A stretch of DNA of 64,000 nt from Hybos culiciformis. Lineage: Eukaryota > Arthropoda > Insecta > Diptera > Hybotidae. The DNA lies in assembly GCA_964007475.1 (NCBI GenBank), contig OZ023273.1:45137525-45201524 (forward strand), given 5' to 3'. Position numbers and translations under genes: made by a program. Within the stretch, counting starts at the first letter, position 1; each line of letters opens with the position of its first letter. Positions 49,530 through 63,174 of the stretch are shown one piece after another. The notes below the pieces were generated by a model. That model was not told the origin of the DNA. It ran no database searches and was given only the letters and a program-made list of their open reading frames with translations.

Positions 49530-52500
49530 CTAAAAAAGATTAAATAAATTAATTTTAATAAATGTATTCGAGTATTTTTTTAATTTAAGAATGGATAAAA
49601 AATGTTCTCTGGAAAATATTAAAAAAAAATACGCCTTTTACACCAAACTGAACTGGACAATATATTTCACTTTATACTGTATTAAACAATTCTTGTTTTG
49701 TTGAAAGATGGAATGGGAACTATTATACAATTAAAAAGGGGAGGACGTTCAAATAGAGGGCAAATTTCATAACTATCTACATGAAGTTTCGAATAACACG
49801 GTTAAAATTTGCAAAAACTCTGGAATAAAACCGTAGAAAAATTTTAAATTTAGAAGTTATTTACAATTTTCAAGTGTGTGATTTCAATTTCCTATGCTTA
49901 AATTGTTTTTGAAAACTTCGACACTGAACGCATTTTAGAAAAAAATTCTTCCTCAGTATTCATCATCATCATCATTGTCGTTTCAAATTTTTAAATAATG
50001 AACCAAAAAACTTAAGTATCTTGAAAATAATTCCACTATAACTTTTATTTTAAAAAATCTATTTCTCAAATTATCTTTTCTTCATTTGGTGGATTTTAAT
50101 TTCTTGCTTTATAATAACCGTAAAAAGATTTACTAATATGAAATAATACTTTTATATTTTATTCATAATAAATCTAAATATGCAAATCTGTTTTCTCTAT
50201 AAGCCTATATACATGAGAATTGTATAGATACACTAAATAAAATGAAGAAAATTTAAGAACATCATAAAACAGGGAAAAAAAAACTTTGTTCAAAATGTCT
50301 TCATCAACTTTTTTATAAAAAATACTACAGGGGAAACATGGAATATATTTAAGTTGCTCACATAAAGAAAAATTTAAAATTTCTGTATTCAAACATTTTG
50401 TTTGTTAGAAAAAATTCATTTTATTTATTTTTTTTTTTGCTTAAGTTCAAAAGGTTTCTGGTATTACATATTAAAGCATTGAAAGCTATATTAGTTGTTT
50501 TTTTTTCCAAAATGTCATTTAGATTAAATCAAAGCAAAAAGAGAAATTCCCTTATCTTCTTATTTATTCCTTAAATTATTAATAAACTCTTTAGTTTTTA
50601 CCACAACGAATATTATTCACAAAAGAATAAAGTAGTTCAAACAAACTATTCTCATTCACGAAATTTATACTCATTATATTATGTACATGTCAAGGAAATT
50701 TGTATAAGCTTCAGTGATATGAGTGAGGACAAAATTTTAGTTCTTGAGACTTAAAAAAAAATTAAAAAAAAAATTGTACATAACATTTGGACATTAAAAT
50801 TAATTTACAAATTTATTTATTAAATGTTTAGAAAATTCGATTTCTACAATGATATTAGGTACTACTTATATAGTACAGGCAAATTAAATCGAAAATCATC
50901 AAATAAACAAAAAAATTGCAAAGTATCTGCAACTTTCTATACTCATACACAAACACATTCTTTTGAAGAATCCGATGAGTCCCGAGCAATCAGTAGTGTG
51001 CTCGACCCAGTATTTGACAATCAAGTTTTTCAAATACTTTGTATGTATCTAAGCACGAAATAATTATGTTTAAACTGTTTAAAACTTAGGAGCAATGATG
51101 GATTTACAAATAGGCACTCTAAGCTCGAGCGTCGGGCGCCAAATAATGGGCGGTAAAATTTCATAAAATTTTTTTTCGGCAATTGTATTATAATATAAAA
51201 CTTCAAAAACCAAAATATTTTTTTCGAGAAATCGAATTTATTCGAATAAAACAGCATTTTTCTGTTTATTTCAGTAATATTATTAATAGAAACAAAATTA
51301 TAGTAATGCACCTTATTATTTAAGATCTTAGGATGCTAAATTTACCAAACTTGCCTATATTGATAGTAATTTACAAAAAAAAAAAAATACAAAATAATAT
51401 TATTTTGATGTGCCGCAAAGGGTCAAGCGTGGCCACTCCAGCACACTCTTTTTAGCTAGGGATTCCTTGGTTTCTTGAAATATATACATTTTCAATGGTC
51501 TATACCAAGTTACAGCCACTTCGCAATTTTTTTGTTTATTTTGGACAATTTGCCAGTACTAATATAGTAATAGAAAAATCACAATGAAGTAACTTCAATA
51601 ATTGATTAGCAAATTTACAATACAATTTAATGGTTTATTATTTTGAAAAAACATCAACGATTATGGATTACGATATTTTGTACATTATGCATATCAGTGA
51701 TGAAATCTTCAAGAAATATATTATTACATAAATTAGATTTGGGTTAGCTTTAATCGTGTATAAAATCATAAAAAACCTGGAGCATTGCAATAAAATCTAA
51801 TTTTAAAACATTGCAGAGCAATTGAAACTCGTAAAAAAATGTTTCATTCATAATTGTCATGTTATCAGTGAATATTTTTTAGATTGACTTTGTGAAGAGG
51901 GAAATTTCCTTATTTTCTGTTTTCAAGAATATAAGAAAAACATGACACAATGAAACTATATATAACATGAATAATACATGATATTTTTTATTTTGTTCTA
52001 TTTTCCTTTTTCACCTTGCATTAAAATGTCTATTACTAACATTTTCACTTATTATGTTCGGAATGAAATTAATATATTCAACTCATCCCCTGTTTAGATT
52101 AATGTGTTCAGTACTTAACAGCTAAATAGGATTTACAGTCGATTCGATTACAAAAAATTTCTGTCATGCATTTATATGATTTTAATCATTTAACTTTAGC
52201 TTTTCCCAATTTTTGTTCAACCGAATAGCAACAAAATGAATAAACTAAAACTTAAACAAAAAGACGTTGCTAATTTGAAGTTAGAACCAAAAAATTTATT
52301 AATTTAAGACAACAACACAAAATTAAAGTAAATTTGCAATGAAAGAAAACTATACTAAATACGTTATTAAACATGAGCGTTTCAATAGCGCTGAATTGTT
52401 CAATGAATAAATCAAGTATCTTTGGTACAATAATAATCGGCATAATTTGTCAGATAAAAAAGCTACAATTAAATTTGCAAAAAAAGTCACAGTGAAATTT

Positions 52501-54857
52501 CAAAATTATACATTTTTTAATATTGATTTTACTTTATTTTCAACAGATACTTGTGTATGAAAAGTTGATTTCGCAACAAAGTTTTAATTGTAAATAATAA
52601 TGCTAAGAAAGAATAATAAAAATTTTATGATAAAGAAGGATTTGAATCTAGATTATTTACATATGTACATATTTTTATATAATTTTTATTGCCACCTTAC
52701 CTTCATAGTTTTCATTAAATTTTTATTTTTTCCCACCTTCTTTTGTATACATATAAATATGTATAGGTACCAAATACGTTTTTAATTTCCTTTTTTATTA
52801 TTTTTTATTGTGATGTTGGCGCAAAGAATATTTAAAATTAAATAAAAAAAAAACCAACATCAGCACCGTATTAAATAAAATGCCAATTAATTTTGACAAT
52901 TACATTTTGTTCTTTTTCTCTTTTGAATTATTATGCATCAATTAATACATACATTTTACTTTATTATAATCATAAATAAAATAAGGAAAACAATTAAAAG
53001 AAAAATTTGTTAAAGGATTTGAAATTGTCATTTAATATGTTGAAAATGGTTGAAAACAAGGCAATAAAAAAAATTTATCATAAAATTGAAGATTGAAGGA
53101 ATATAAGATGTATTTGATATTGCATATAAATTTATATTAAAAACAATTTTATTTTGTAATTCGTAAAATCATATGTTCAAAAAGATTTAAATATTGGTGA
53201 ATGCGTTGGATAAATGATAGATAATGTAACTGCGAATGCTTCTTTTTTGGCTGCAAACCTTTTTCGAATGTTAAATTAATTCTTTTTCTATATAATGTGT
53301 AAGTTTCAACATAAAATTTTGCGAACAAATTCATTTTTAAACCGTCTTGTGATTATAAAATCTTTTTATGTTTATCTTTTATACAATTTTTTTTGAAATT
53401 TTGATATAACGCAAGTTCCGCCACGGTTTCTTTTAGAAATTGAGACAAGTTCAAATTTAGAAAAAAAATTTGCATTTGGCTGAAAAATAGTCACATTTGA
53501 AAGCGGATTAAAATTTATTGTAGCTAAATCTCGATGCAAACTATTTCTAAATAAAGTGATTAAATATAAATTACAATTAGAATATATGTTTATGTAGTAC
53601 AACATATACATACAACTATTCCTAAATTTAACTTTGAATTTATGGAAAAGATTCAAAAAATAATTTTTTTTCTCTCAAGTCTCAACCAAGAATATCTATA
53701 CCAGAAATAATCGTTATATGTATGTAGATACATATATTTATTTAATGAATATTAAGCCCTTGTCAAAATATAATTTTTATTGTCTAAAAGATTTTTTGTT
53801 TTTCCTAAATTATTATCCTAAATAAACATTTGAGAGAGATACAAAATAAACTTTTATTTACATGTAATCGTTATAAAAATTTCTTTCCGTCTGCTTTTAC
53901 TGCTTTATATTTTTTAGCAACCGTATTCTTTATTCCACCAATGTTGATGATTAAGCTATTTATTTATTTATTAATCGTTTGCCATAAAAAGTAAAAAAAA
54001 AAAACACATTCGCCAGGAAGGTCCTTGAGATTTGAGAATTGCGATAAACGACAAAAAAGTGTAACAAAAATTATTTTTAAGAAGTAAACAAGAAAAATTT
54101 AAATATTTTATGGTTAAATTTTCGTTTCTGAATGGCCTTTTCATTATTAAATTTCAACACACACTTTTCCAACCAACCAGGACATTGACATAAGACGAAA
54201 AATAACATTCTGATTTAATATATCATTGTTTTTTTTTTAATATAATTTGCACACTTTTGGTGGCTGTTGAATTTTCCTTTTATTTTGTATTTTCTTTTTT
54301 TATTACAAAAAATATATACACTTTTCTTTTTTTATTACATACATTTTTAAATTTTACTTCACACAACACGTAATGATGATTAAAGCATCATATATTTGTA
54401 GTATTTATATATAAAAGTATAAGTAAAAAAGTTAATAAAATTTTACTCCCAAATCTTTTTCAACACATGATTCAAAATATTTACTTAATAATAATAAAAA
54501 TATTTTCCCTCGAATAAAAAAGAAATATTTTTTTTCTTTATTTTTTATTTCTCTTATTAACTTCTTTTATTTTTATTTATTATTTTTAAACTGAGAATTT
54601 ATAAAATTATCGACCATCAAGGATTTAAGAATTTAGAAGCAATGCGGTATTTATTCTAAATTTTGTGCTTATTGCATGGAAAAACTTGGTATACCAATTT
54701 TTCCTTTTTTTTCTTGTTTCATTTTTCAACCTATAAACTCAATATTTTTCTTCTTGTACATAATATTGTTCCACAGACACACACAATACAATGCCAATTT
54801 TTGATAAGTAGAAAAAAAACTTGATTATTAGCGCGGTTATAAATATAATCTACAAAA

Positions 54858-54889
<32 letters not shown>

Positions 54890-57012
54890 TATTTTCCAAA
54901 TTTTCATTCATTGTTCTTCACATGAATAATTTTCTTTATATTTTAATTAATTTATTTAATTTTAATCTAATTATATCTGACATTTTGTAAATTGTTTTTC
55001 AATGTGTAAAATGTAGTTTAGAACTTTTTATTTTTAAATGGTAACGTAAAGAAATATTTAATTAGTAGACTTGAAATAAAAAGAAACTTAAACTTACAAA
55101 AATTAAAAGTCAAGTTTTGCAATCATTAATTACGACCCACAGATAAATTATCAATTTATAATTTTTAAAGAAAGTGCTACTAATTTTGCGCTTTAGATGA
55201 TGTGTTTAGTGAAGCAAAAATATTCGACTGTCATGTTCACTGAATGGATAGTATACGTTGATTGTATCGTAGAAAAAATTTTATTTCAACCTCATCTAAA
55301 ATAACAATTATTTAAATAAAAACTAATTTATTATATTAAGTAAATGTTTTATTTTTCAACCAGAGAAGAATGGAAATTTCTTTTCTACCTTTTTATTTAC
55401 ACCTACAATTCAAAATAATTAAAATAATAAAATTATAATTGTAATGTATGTTTGTATTGGTATATTATTTTACATAAATAAATTTTTATTTGGTATTTAT
55501 TTATTATTTTTCGCCCTTTGATGTTTTCAAAAAGTACTTTTAAAGACAACTAAAAACACATTTTTTAAATTATAGATTTTGACTTGATCTAAAATAAATA
55601 TATGTAACTAGTTAGTTGTGGTGTTATTATTGATAAATAAAAAAACAGTACAAAATTAATTTATTATTATTATTATTTTTTAATTTAAATTAAAATATAA
55701 CGTGATGCTATTCACTATGTTAGGTGTCTACTGAAAGGATACCGAAAAACGAAGGAAATTTTTTTTATATTTTTTAATTTAAAATATCCTATCTAAAAAT
55801 TATGTATATAATGTACCTATCATCCCATCTAAAAAAAAACAACACGGAACGTAGATATACAGAATATACAGATTATGTAAGGAGCATGTGCTTTGGAAAC
55901 AAGCAGCCACTTCAGAAAAAAAAAGTTGCGGTTCAAAATAAATTCAAAAATCTATCTACAATACTATCATCCATTATAAATCTAAGTATATAAATGTGTA
56001 CATATAATAAATATATAAATAATACATAAGTAATGTTATTATGTATAATAAATGTATTTCATAAAGATTTTGTAATATGCACTTTTCATTTGATTTCAAA
56101 GTTATTTAGAATTTTAGAAACTGTAAATTAAATTCCTAAATCTAATTCATATTGCTTTCTAAGCCTTTCACTCTGTAAATTTAGTCTGAAAATTAAGCTT
56201 CTTAAGTATAAATTAAAACCCGTTATAAATACTGAGTTAAATCTCCTACACTCCTAGAGTAGTTATACGTGAAAATTTTAATTACAGTTGTATACATGTA
56301 GCAGAACATATATATGTATCTTTACAAAAATGTAAGCTGTTTTAGATTGTATTAAAATAAATAAATTAATATAGGTACTCATAGAATACAAAGATTATTA
56401 TTTAATCAAACCGGGTTTTCTTGATTTTCGTTTATTTTTAAAATAAGCATCCAAAAAAGCATTTGCTATCTTTAATTATTCCATTTAATGAAGATTTTAT
56501 TGAAATAAATTTGTAATGTGTTTAAGCAAGGTATCAATCAATAACCACCGCGACTCGTCTCAATTTCCAGTGCATCATTGATTTCAATAAGTTACTCTCA
56601 AAACTAAGTCTAAGATCGTGCGATTTAACACGTACGTAGCTACGTTAAATGGTTGTTTTTTTAGCAAACATCCCGAAATTCTATATGCACTCCTAGAAAA
56701 TATTCGAAAGTTCAAAACTTTTATCTTTGGATCGAAAAAATCACAAAATCATTAATCATAAAAGAATAAACCACAAAATGTCAGTTATATCAAAATAATA
56801 CTAATAAGATAAAAATGTATTCTGTTTTATGAAGCCCTTAGTTCAAAAACATAAAAAAACACTAACATTCACTTCCCCTTCAAAACTATTGATATACATA
56901 CTTAATTACACAGGATGTCGCTGATTTGAATTATTACACAAGCAAACTGATCTTGTAATATATTAATAATGTACCATGAAACGTATTATATATATGCAGC
57001 TATTCATATATA
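49530..57012. other. long gene-poor stretch
   Basis: About 7.5 kb of A+T-rich DNA without a supported gene. It should contain the missing first exon of the HEXD-like gene near its left end. 51090-51440 holds hAT-like strings ('gtcgggcgccaaataatggg', 'gatgtgccgcaaagggtc'), probably relics. (AT)n lies at 54858-54893. Short ORFs (for example 50824-51063 and 55802-55993) show no domain or coding-like composition. Confidence 0.5.
54858..54893. repeat. (AT)n microsatellite
   Basis: About 36 bp of alternating AT with one AAT step. Confidence 0.8.
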
Positions 57013-57280
57013 AAAAATAAGTTAAAAACGAGTTTTCCAAAAAACTGAGGCCAGGCCGCATGAAAAATTAGAAAATAACTTTTTCTTCACACACAGAGGT
57101 GGACTCAGATTTTTTGATTGGAACGTAAGTGGTTTGATTCATGAAGAGAAAGAATATTCAAAAGAAATGTCCCAATCAAAAAATCTGAGTCCACCTCTGT
57201 GTGTGAAGAAAAAGTTATTTTCTACTTTTTCATGCGGCCTGGCCTCAGTTTTTTGGAAAACTCGTTTTTAACTTATTTTT
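57013..57280. mobile_element. near-perfect 109-bp-arm inverted repeat (foldback element)
   Basis: The left arm 57013-57121 and right arm 57172-57280 are complementary with a single mismatch seen (GAAAAATTAG versus GAAAAAGTAG), around a 50-bp loop. The outermost bases (AAAAATAAGTTAAAAACGAG) pair fully. It has no ORF. Such identity indicates recent formation or copying, or an arm-homogenising process. A transcript would fold into a very long hairpin. Confidence 0.85.
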
Positions 57281-57329
57281 ATTTTCTGCCTTTTTCACAT
57301 TAACTAAATTGTTATTATGTGCTGCATGG

Positions 57330-57800
57330 AGATGTTTGAAAACAATTTTATGACTAATCATATCGATGAAAATTTTTCCGATGATTTTTCCGCTTTTTCG
57401 GGTTTTCCATGGAGTTTTCTGCAAAAGCAACTTTATGCAACTCATTTCGCTATACAACTTTGTCTCAGGTTGCAAAACGTTCAAACGCTTCCTTGGTCGG
57501 AAAAACTGCGGAAAAGCGTTTTACATGAATTTTCTTCGATTTTTTCTGCAAGTTTTCACCATTGTCGGAGAGAAAGTAATGATGCCAGTTGATAGGGAAC
57601 TTGATCCTGCATAATTGAGAAAACTTTTTTACCGGAAAATTTTCCGGAAAAGTCGGAAAATTCCGGAAAATTTTTTCGGAAAAATCAGAAAACTTTGCAT
57701 TTTCCTAAAACGAATTTATCACTACTCAAATTTGTACCAAATTTTCAAATGATTTTTCCCGATTTTCCGGGTTTTCCATGGAAATTTCCGCTTCAAATTT
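57330..57800. repeat. TTTTCCGG/CCGGAAAA-rich segment with a degenerate duplication
   Basis: Short palindromic variants of TTTTCCGGAAAA recur, most densely at 57628-57685. 57383-57410 (gatttttccgctttttcggg, then ttttccatgg) is repeated in altered form at 57750-57785 (gatttttcccgattttccgg, then gttttccatgg). Open frames through the area follow the repeats and show no domain. Confidence 0.55.
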
Positions 57801-58089
57801 TGAAAGCTTCAATTGTCACGCGACATGAACCTGTGTGCCAAATTTCAGCTCGCTGTGATGACGAAAAGTGGGTCTACGAGAGTGTCGAAAATAGTAAAGA
57901 AATATACAGGCAAATTCCTGTACGAGTTAATAAGAATTGTGTCCTCAAAAAAATGACGATAAGATCAGAAAAAACTTTTATTTGATAAGTCATGGAAAAT
58001 ATTTAATTACATAATTTTTTTTTAACATAAAATGTAAAGCCAAAATATTTCAATATCTCTCTACTTCTACTCAATTCTACAATTCTACT

Positions 58090-58260
58090 TAAAAAAAAAA
58101 ATTTGGCAGTACAAAAATGTATGAAAGCTTTAGGGGCCATATCTCGGAATGGGGCATTTCTGAGAAAAAAAACTTTTGGATTTGGGAGTTTGGGCACCTC
58201 CCCTGCCTCTTCACCAAGTTTCAGGCAAATCGGGCTTATACACGTAAACTGCACTTTAGC
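58090..58260. repeat. dispersed repeat copy B
   Basis: 'gtacaaaaatgtatgaaagc', then 'ggggccatatctcggaatggg', parallels the copy at 30500-30560 with scattered changes. Boundaries are unclear and it is not coding. Confidence 0.45.
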
Positions 58261-60968
58261 TTTTTTTTATGGATTTAATAAAAAAAATCTATACATTATC
58301 AATTATCAGAAATTTAATTGATTAAAAATAGTGACAGAAAAAGGAGGGAGACAGCGAATTGAGCTTTAAGTCACGGTAAGCAACCGCTAAATTGTTATGA
58401 GTACTAAGTTTAATTTTTATCACAATTTCTTATGTCCATAATTCGACGATTTCCCATAAAACAAACAAAAATTTGGAACAGAATAAAACAAAAAAAAATG
58501 TAATCAAATTTCATAAGCACGTAATACAAAATCAAATTTATAACTATTTCATTGAACATTCTGTATGTAAAATAAAATAAAAATTATTTTGAGTTTCATA
58601 ATATTTTTCATCTTACTTGTTATGATGTCATTTCTCTAAAATTGATACGTACACATATTATAAACATACATAAATATATTAATTTTATATATATGTATTA
58701 TAATAAAATAATATTGGTACGTTTAGTGATTGTAAAAGCACTTTTATGAAATTTTTTCGTTTACAACAGGATATAAAAAGGACAAAAACACCAAAATATT
58801 TACTTAATATAATAATTTTCAAATTAAAAAATATTGGAATTGTTAAATTGAAAAAATATTTATATATATGTATATAATGTTTACTTTATATATACATTAT
58901 ATATACATATATATACATTATGAGGAGAAGTCTAATTTTTCATTATTATTATTTTATAAAAACTTTAAAGTTTTTATTTATGTGTCATGTTAAGGACTTG
59001 CATATAAGTTTCACAAGCATCAAGCATTAACACTTATTTATCTAAACACTATAAAACATCAAAAAATACGTAATACTTGTATGAAGTATAAAAAATCGCA
59101 TTGTATAATAAAAATGGTTTCAAATTTTGTGTAGAAAAAGACGCTATCATTTAGATTTAGATATATAATTTGGAGCTTTGGCTTTTATAAGTTCTTTACG
59201 GTCCTTTATAACCGTTTATGCATTATAGTCTTAAAGATTTTTTTTTATTATCCCACTTAAGAAATAATTTCATTAAATTTTTGTGAAAAGTATTGTGTAT
59301 TCTTTATGTCTTTTCTATTGGATTTTAACTCCATTAAATTCATTCAATTAGCTTGTATGCATTTATTTATTGCTGTTCTGTTAAAAATCTGAGGCGTTAT
59401 TCTCTATTCTGACATGAAAGTTAAATTTTATGAAAGTTGAATTCAGTTCTGATCGGTATTCTGTATCATTTTCAATATGAATGAAAAGTGTATTTATGAA
59501 AAAATCCGAAAGCTAAAGTAAACTTATTTGATTTTCATTTCAATCACATAAGTATTTAAGCAAATTTAAAAACTACTTGCAATTATGCAATCACTGAACT
59601 ACTAAATTGGCTCGTGACAAACCCCCTCGCAAAATAAATAATCTGTCCATATAACATAATAATAAATTAAGCCTGAAAAACGTAACTGCTAAAATAAAAT
59701 TGTTTGCACTGTTTCGATATTCATTTTTTATTTTCTTCTCTTGATAATATCTTTTTTATTTTCCAATAAATTCTATGCTTAGATGACTAAGATAAGAAAA
59801 AATTGTGAATATTAACATTACTACCCTTTTAAAATGAAGAACAGGACAAAAAATGTATTCACCATAACTGTTTTGTCAATGACATCGACAGTTGTTTGTC
59901 GATAACAAAAAGTTTTGTTTTGAATCCAAAGGCATTACTTAGTACTTAGTTTCAAATTTTGTATTATTCCAATCCGAGAATTCAAAATAACTAAATATAA
60001 AATATAAAAAAATGGGGGGTTTGCACTTTTTATGTTTTTTCGTTAAGTTTTTTAAAATAAAAAGTTGTTTCGGGGGATAATCGAAAAGTACAAGCCTTTT
60101 GAATCTCGTTTGTAGGTGTCGAATATTTTTGGAATTTAGTCGCGATCTTTCGCAAGAGTTTGTGTTATGCACCGTTACAAAATTTATCGAAAGAGTATAT
60201 AAGTATACCATATTTCGATCAAAACCGATATAAAATATATTGTTAACGCAGAACTTGTGCATGCATGTTTTGTTTCAATTTTTAACCGATAGTAGTTATA
60301 TAAATTTTTACCTTGGAAAAATTAAAAATTCCAGGTTCACATAAGAGCCTCTAGAATAGTAAAGTTGCCTTTTGGATATTTTGATTTAAGTTAGAATAAT
60401 TACTGCCAGTATTTTTTATAGTTTATCCCTAGTATTAAGCAACATTAAAGCAGTATTTATTTTGGCTTTTTTGATAAAATTGATATTTCTTACATTAATG
60501 AAATTCTTCTTACAAAATATAGCTTATTCGTATTCATAGTTATTATTTTTTCCGGCTGTAAATTTTCTTCGTGGAAATCAGTTTCTAATACCTAATTAAA
60601 TAAGCTGACCATTTTTGAAAACAATCGAAATAAGCAAATACGGTACTTTGAAAAAAATGAAAAACTTCATTTTCAACAATAATTTACCCTTCCTTTTATA
60701 TAAGTATATTTTTTGCAGTTGATTTTTTGCATTCAGATACAATAAACTGGGAATAGGTTTTCGAAACCTTCCTTCAAAAATTACTATGCGATTGCAAATG
60801 GGATCACTGCATTAGTAACTTTGAGAAGACAAAAAAAAATGTCTACAGTAAAATATAGATTGTAGGTAATCGACCATAATTTTTTTATTTTAATTCGCAA
60901 TAATAACCAAAAATAAACTTACTTTCAAATACTTATAACAGAATTCCTTTAAGTTTCAACGCCAATAA
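58261..60968. other. gene-poor stretch
   Basis: A+T-rich. A TATATG/CATATA imperfect palindrome lies at about 58860-58920. The ORF at 59939-60262 has no support. No gene was recognised. Confidence 0.45.
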
Positions 60969-61428
60969 TTATATTATCTCAAATGTTGATGAATTTGTAA
61001 AGCTAAGACGTCTTTCAATATGAAATCGAACCGAACGACTATTACGATTAATATTTTGAGAAAAATCACTGTCGTCTAAGCCAACAGAATTCGCTCTATT
61101 TGTACTCTAAAAATATGAAGAAAAAAAAATTCAGTTACTTAATAAAATATTTAATCAAACAAAATTAACTGACCCATCGTTCTAGATCACAAAAATCGAT
61201 TTTATATTTATTATTTGTATTGTATGAATTATCTGAATTCTGTAAAGTCAAAGAACCACGTAAATTTAGACCTCGATTTGTTGAAAATAACACTGGAACA
61301 ACTTTACCAATAACTGTGTCCGTATAATGAAATTGTAAACTGTTTTCATCAAATGATTTACTATGTTTTATTAATAATTCGGTTGTTTCATTTTCATCAA
61401 TTGATTTTACTTTAGAGCTTTTTAGCAT
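60969..61428 (-). CDS. small two-exon protein of unknown function
   Basis: Exon 1 is 61428-61174 (ATG; donor GTCAGT) and exon 2 is 61106-60969 (acceptor TTTTTAG), joined in phase to 130 residues plus TAA. I do not recognise the protein. It is hydrophilic with no signal peptide or membrane segment. Exon 1 has acidic/basic S/N-rich stretches and a more structured part (FHYTDTVIGKVVPVLFSTNRG, then KIDFCDLERW). Exon 2 reads SVRFHIERRLSFTNSSTFEII, where RRLS fits a basophilic kinase site. Spliced length, phase and protein-like composition support a real gene, but the splice sites were placed by eye. It could also be the 5' or 3' part of a larger gene. Confidence 0.45.
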
Positions 61429-62120
61429 ATTTTCAAAATGAAATAGATAAATTATTAATTTATTTAAAATTTGTTTATATTTGAACTGCTGATTTTTATT
61501 TTATTTATTATGTTTTGTTTGTTCTTAATACTGCACTGTACGGTAGATAGTTAATAATTATTATAAATTATGCCTAAAATAAATATTAAAATTAGACATG
61601 TTGAGTGCAGTCCAATCTATAATTTTATTTTTTAATATCAATGGCTTTGTAATCTAACAAAAATTTTTGTCCTTCAATTTCATTAAATTATATTTAGTAT
61701 TTTTTATTAATTTTTCTTATTTATGTATAAAATTAGGTTGAAAATAATAAAATAAAATATTGATTTTTCATCGTATCATATTGTCATCAACATCACATTT
61801 ATTATGGCTTTTCCAACTTTTAATGTTTTGAATTTGAATTAGAGAAAAAAAAAAATTAATTATTAGTAATTTTAAAACCTTTTATAAAAACAATTTAATT
61901 TTTTTTTTTTTATTCTTAATAAATTTTTGAATTTCTATAAATATTTGGAGCAACAGCGACAAATAATATTTTTATTATACAATAAATCAATATTAAACCG
62001 GTCATGTTCATATGTTTTCTGTCAAATAAGAATATTATTTATAGTTTCATTGATATTACAACTTCTGTGGGATTCGCACTATAGCTTTAGAACTTGCATA
62101 ACGCTTATGCTATATTAACA
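61429..62120. other. A+T-rich stretch upstream of the small gene
   Basis: This presumably contains the promoter of the small minus-strand gene at 60969-61428. 'gaacttgcataacgcttatgc' at 62091-62111 resembles the outer ends of the next element. Nothing else was recognised. Confidence 0.4.
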
Positions 62121-63174
62121 ACTTGCATAAGATCTAGTTTTTCCCATACAAAAATTAAAAAAAAAAAATTGCATATTCACTTGTTTAAATGTCCAAATAG
62201 CGCCGCCTATGGCCATTTATGGAACGTAGGAGAACATATAAAATTTTTTTTTTCGTGAAATTTGTATGAAAATATGCGATTTTAAATTTTATTTAAGTTA
62301 TAATTAATTAGTTAATTAATAAAAATGAATAGAAAAAATTTTGAGGTCTGCGGAATATCATTAGCAAACAATTCTATAGGTAGAAATATTTCCATGCATT
62401 ACTTTTTCATCCAAAATAATTCAAAATATAAAAACACCTAACAAAAAAAAAAAAATTAAGTACAATTTTCAGTTCATAACAAATATAAAAATGTAAAAAA
62501 AAGCACTGACTTCTCTATATAAAAGACGAAACATCAAATTTGTCTATGTATTAAGGTCGAATAAGCTTTTCATACAAAAGTCAAATTTTTGTATGAAAAA
62601 TTTATTTTTATTTTTAAAAATCATTTTTTTTTATACGAAATAACACAGCCGCCAATCTATGTTTTAAGTTTAATTAGTTTACCATCTTACTTTTTTTTTT
62701 GTAAATGATAGGTATTTCTGTTTTTAAAATTATTTATATTTTTCATATTATAAAATTTTATTTTTTTTTTAAAAAGTAATAAATTTTTTTCCTACAGTGT
62801 ACATTTATTTTGGTCGAACCATTTGACAGATAAAAATTTATATGTGTAGTCTTTATATAGAGAAGTCAGTGGATAAACATTTTTTGAATTTGTACATTAA
62901 TTGACGATGTCTAGTAATAAATTTTTTGAATTTAAATGTCAATTTCATGTACCTACCTAACACTTATGTAAGTAATTTAAAAAAAATATTAAACTGCAAT
63001 ATAAAATGTTTTCTATTCATTTTTATTAATTAACTAATTAATTATAACTTAAATAAAATTTCAAATCGCATATTTTCATACAAATTTCACGAAAAAAAAA
63101 ATTTTATATGTTCTCCTACGTTCCATAAATGGCCACGGAGGGACTGTCAAAACAGTGAATCCTCTTATGCAAGT
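62121..63174. mobile_element. outer inverted-repeat element, ~133-bp near-identical arms
   Basis: The ends share AACTTGCATAAG (62121) and its complement (about 63163-63174). Inside them, arms 62210-62342 and about 63004-63135 are almost perfectly complementary over about 133 bp (GGCCATTTATGGAACGTAGG, then AGAACATATAAAATTTT, and on to AAAAATGAATAGAAAA). There is no coding capacity. The middle contains a second inverted-repeat element. Confidence 0.75.
62504..62871. mobile_element. inner 368-bp MITE-like element
   Basis: The left end CACTGACTTCTCTATATAAA and the complement of the right end match for about 20 bp; beyond this they are only loosely similar (AAGAC..GGTCGAA). It is non-coding and sits between the arms of the 62121-63174 element, so the two were nested by successive insertion, or the long arms formed around it. 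Confidence 0.65.

Noticed and set aside
50824..51063. 79-codon ORF with HTQTHS motif
   Set aside because: Not a zinc finger (no Cys pair). It is followed by hAT-like debris and has no supporting features.
57317..57985. Three overlapping ORFs of 80-96 codons as a gene
   Set aside because: They run through TTTTCCGG repeats and a degenerate duplication, with no domain, splice sites or conserved motif seen.
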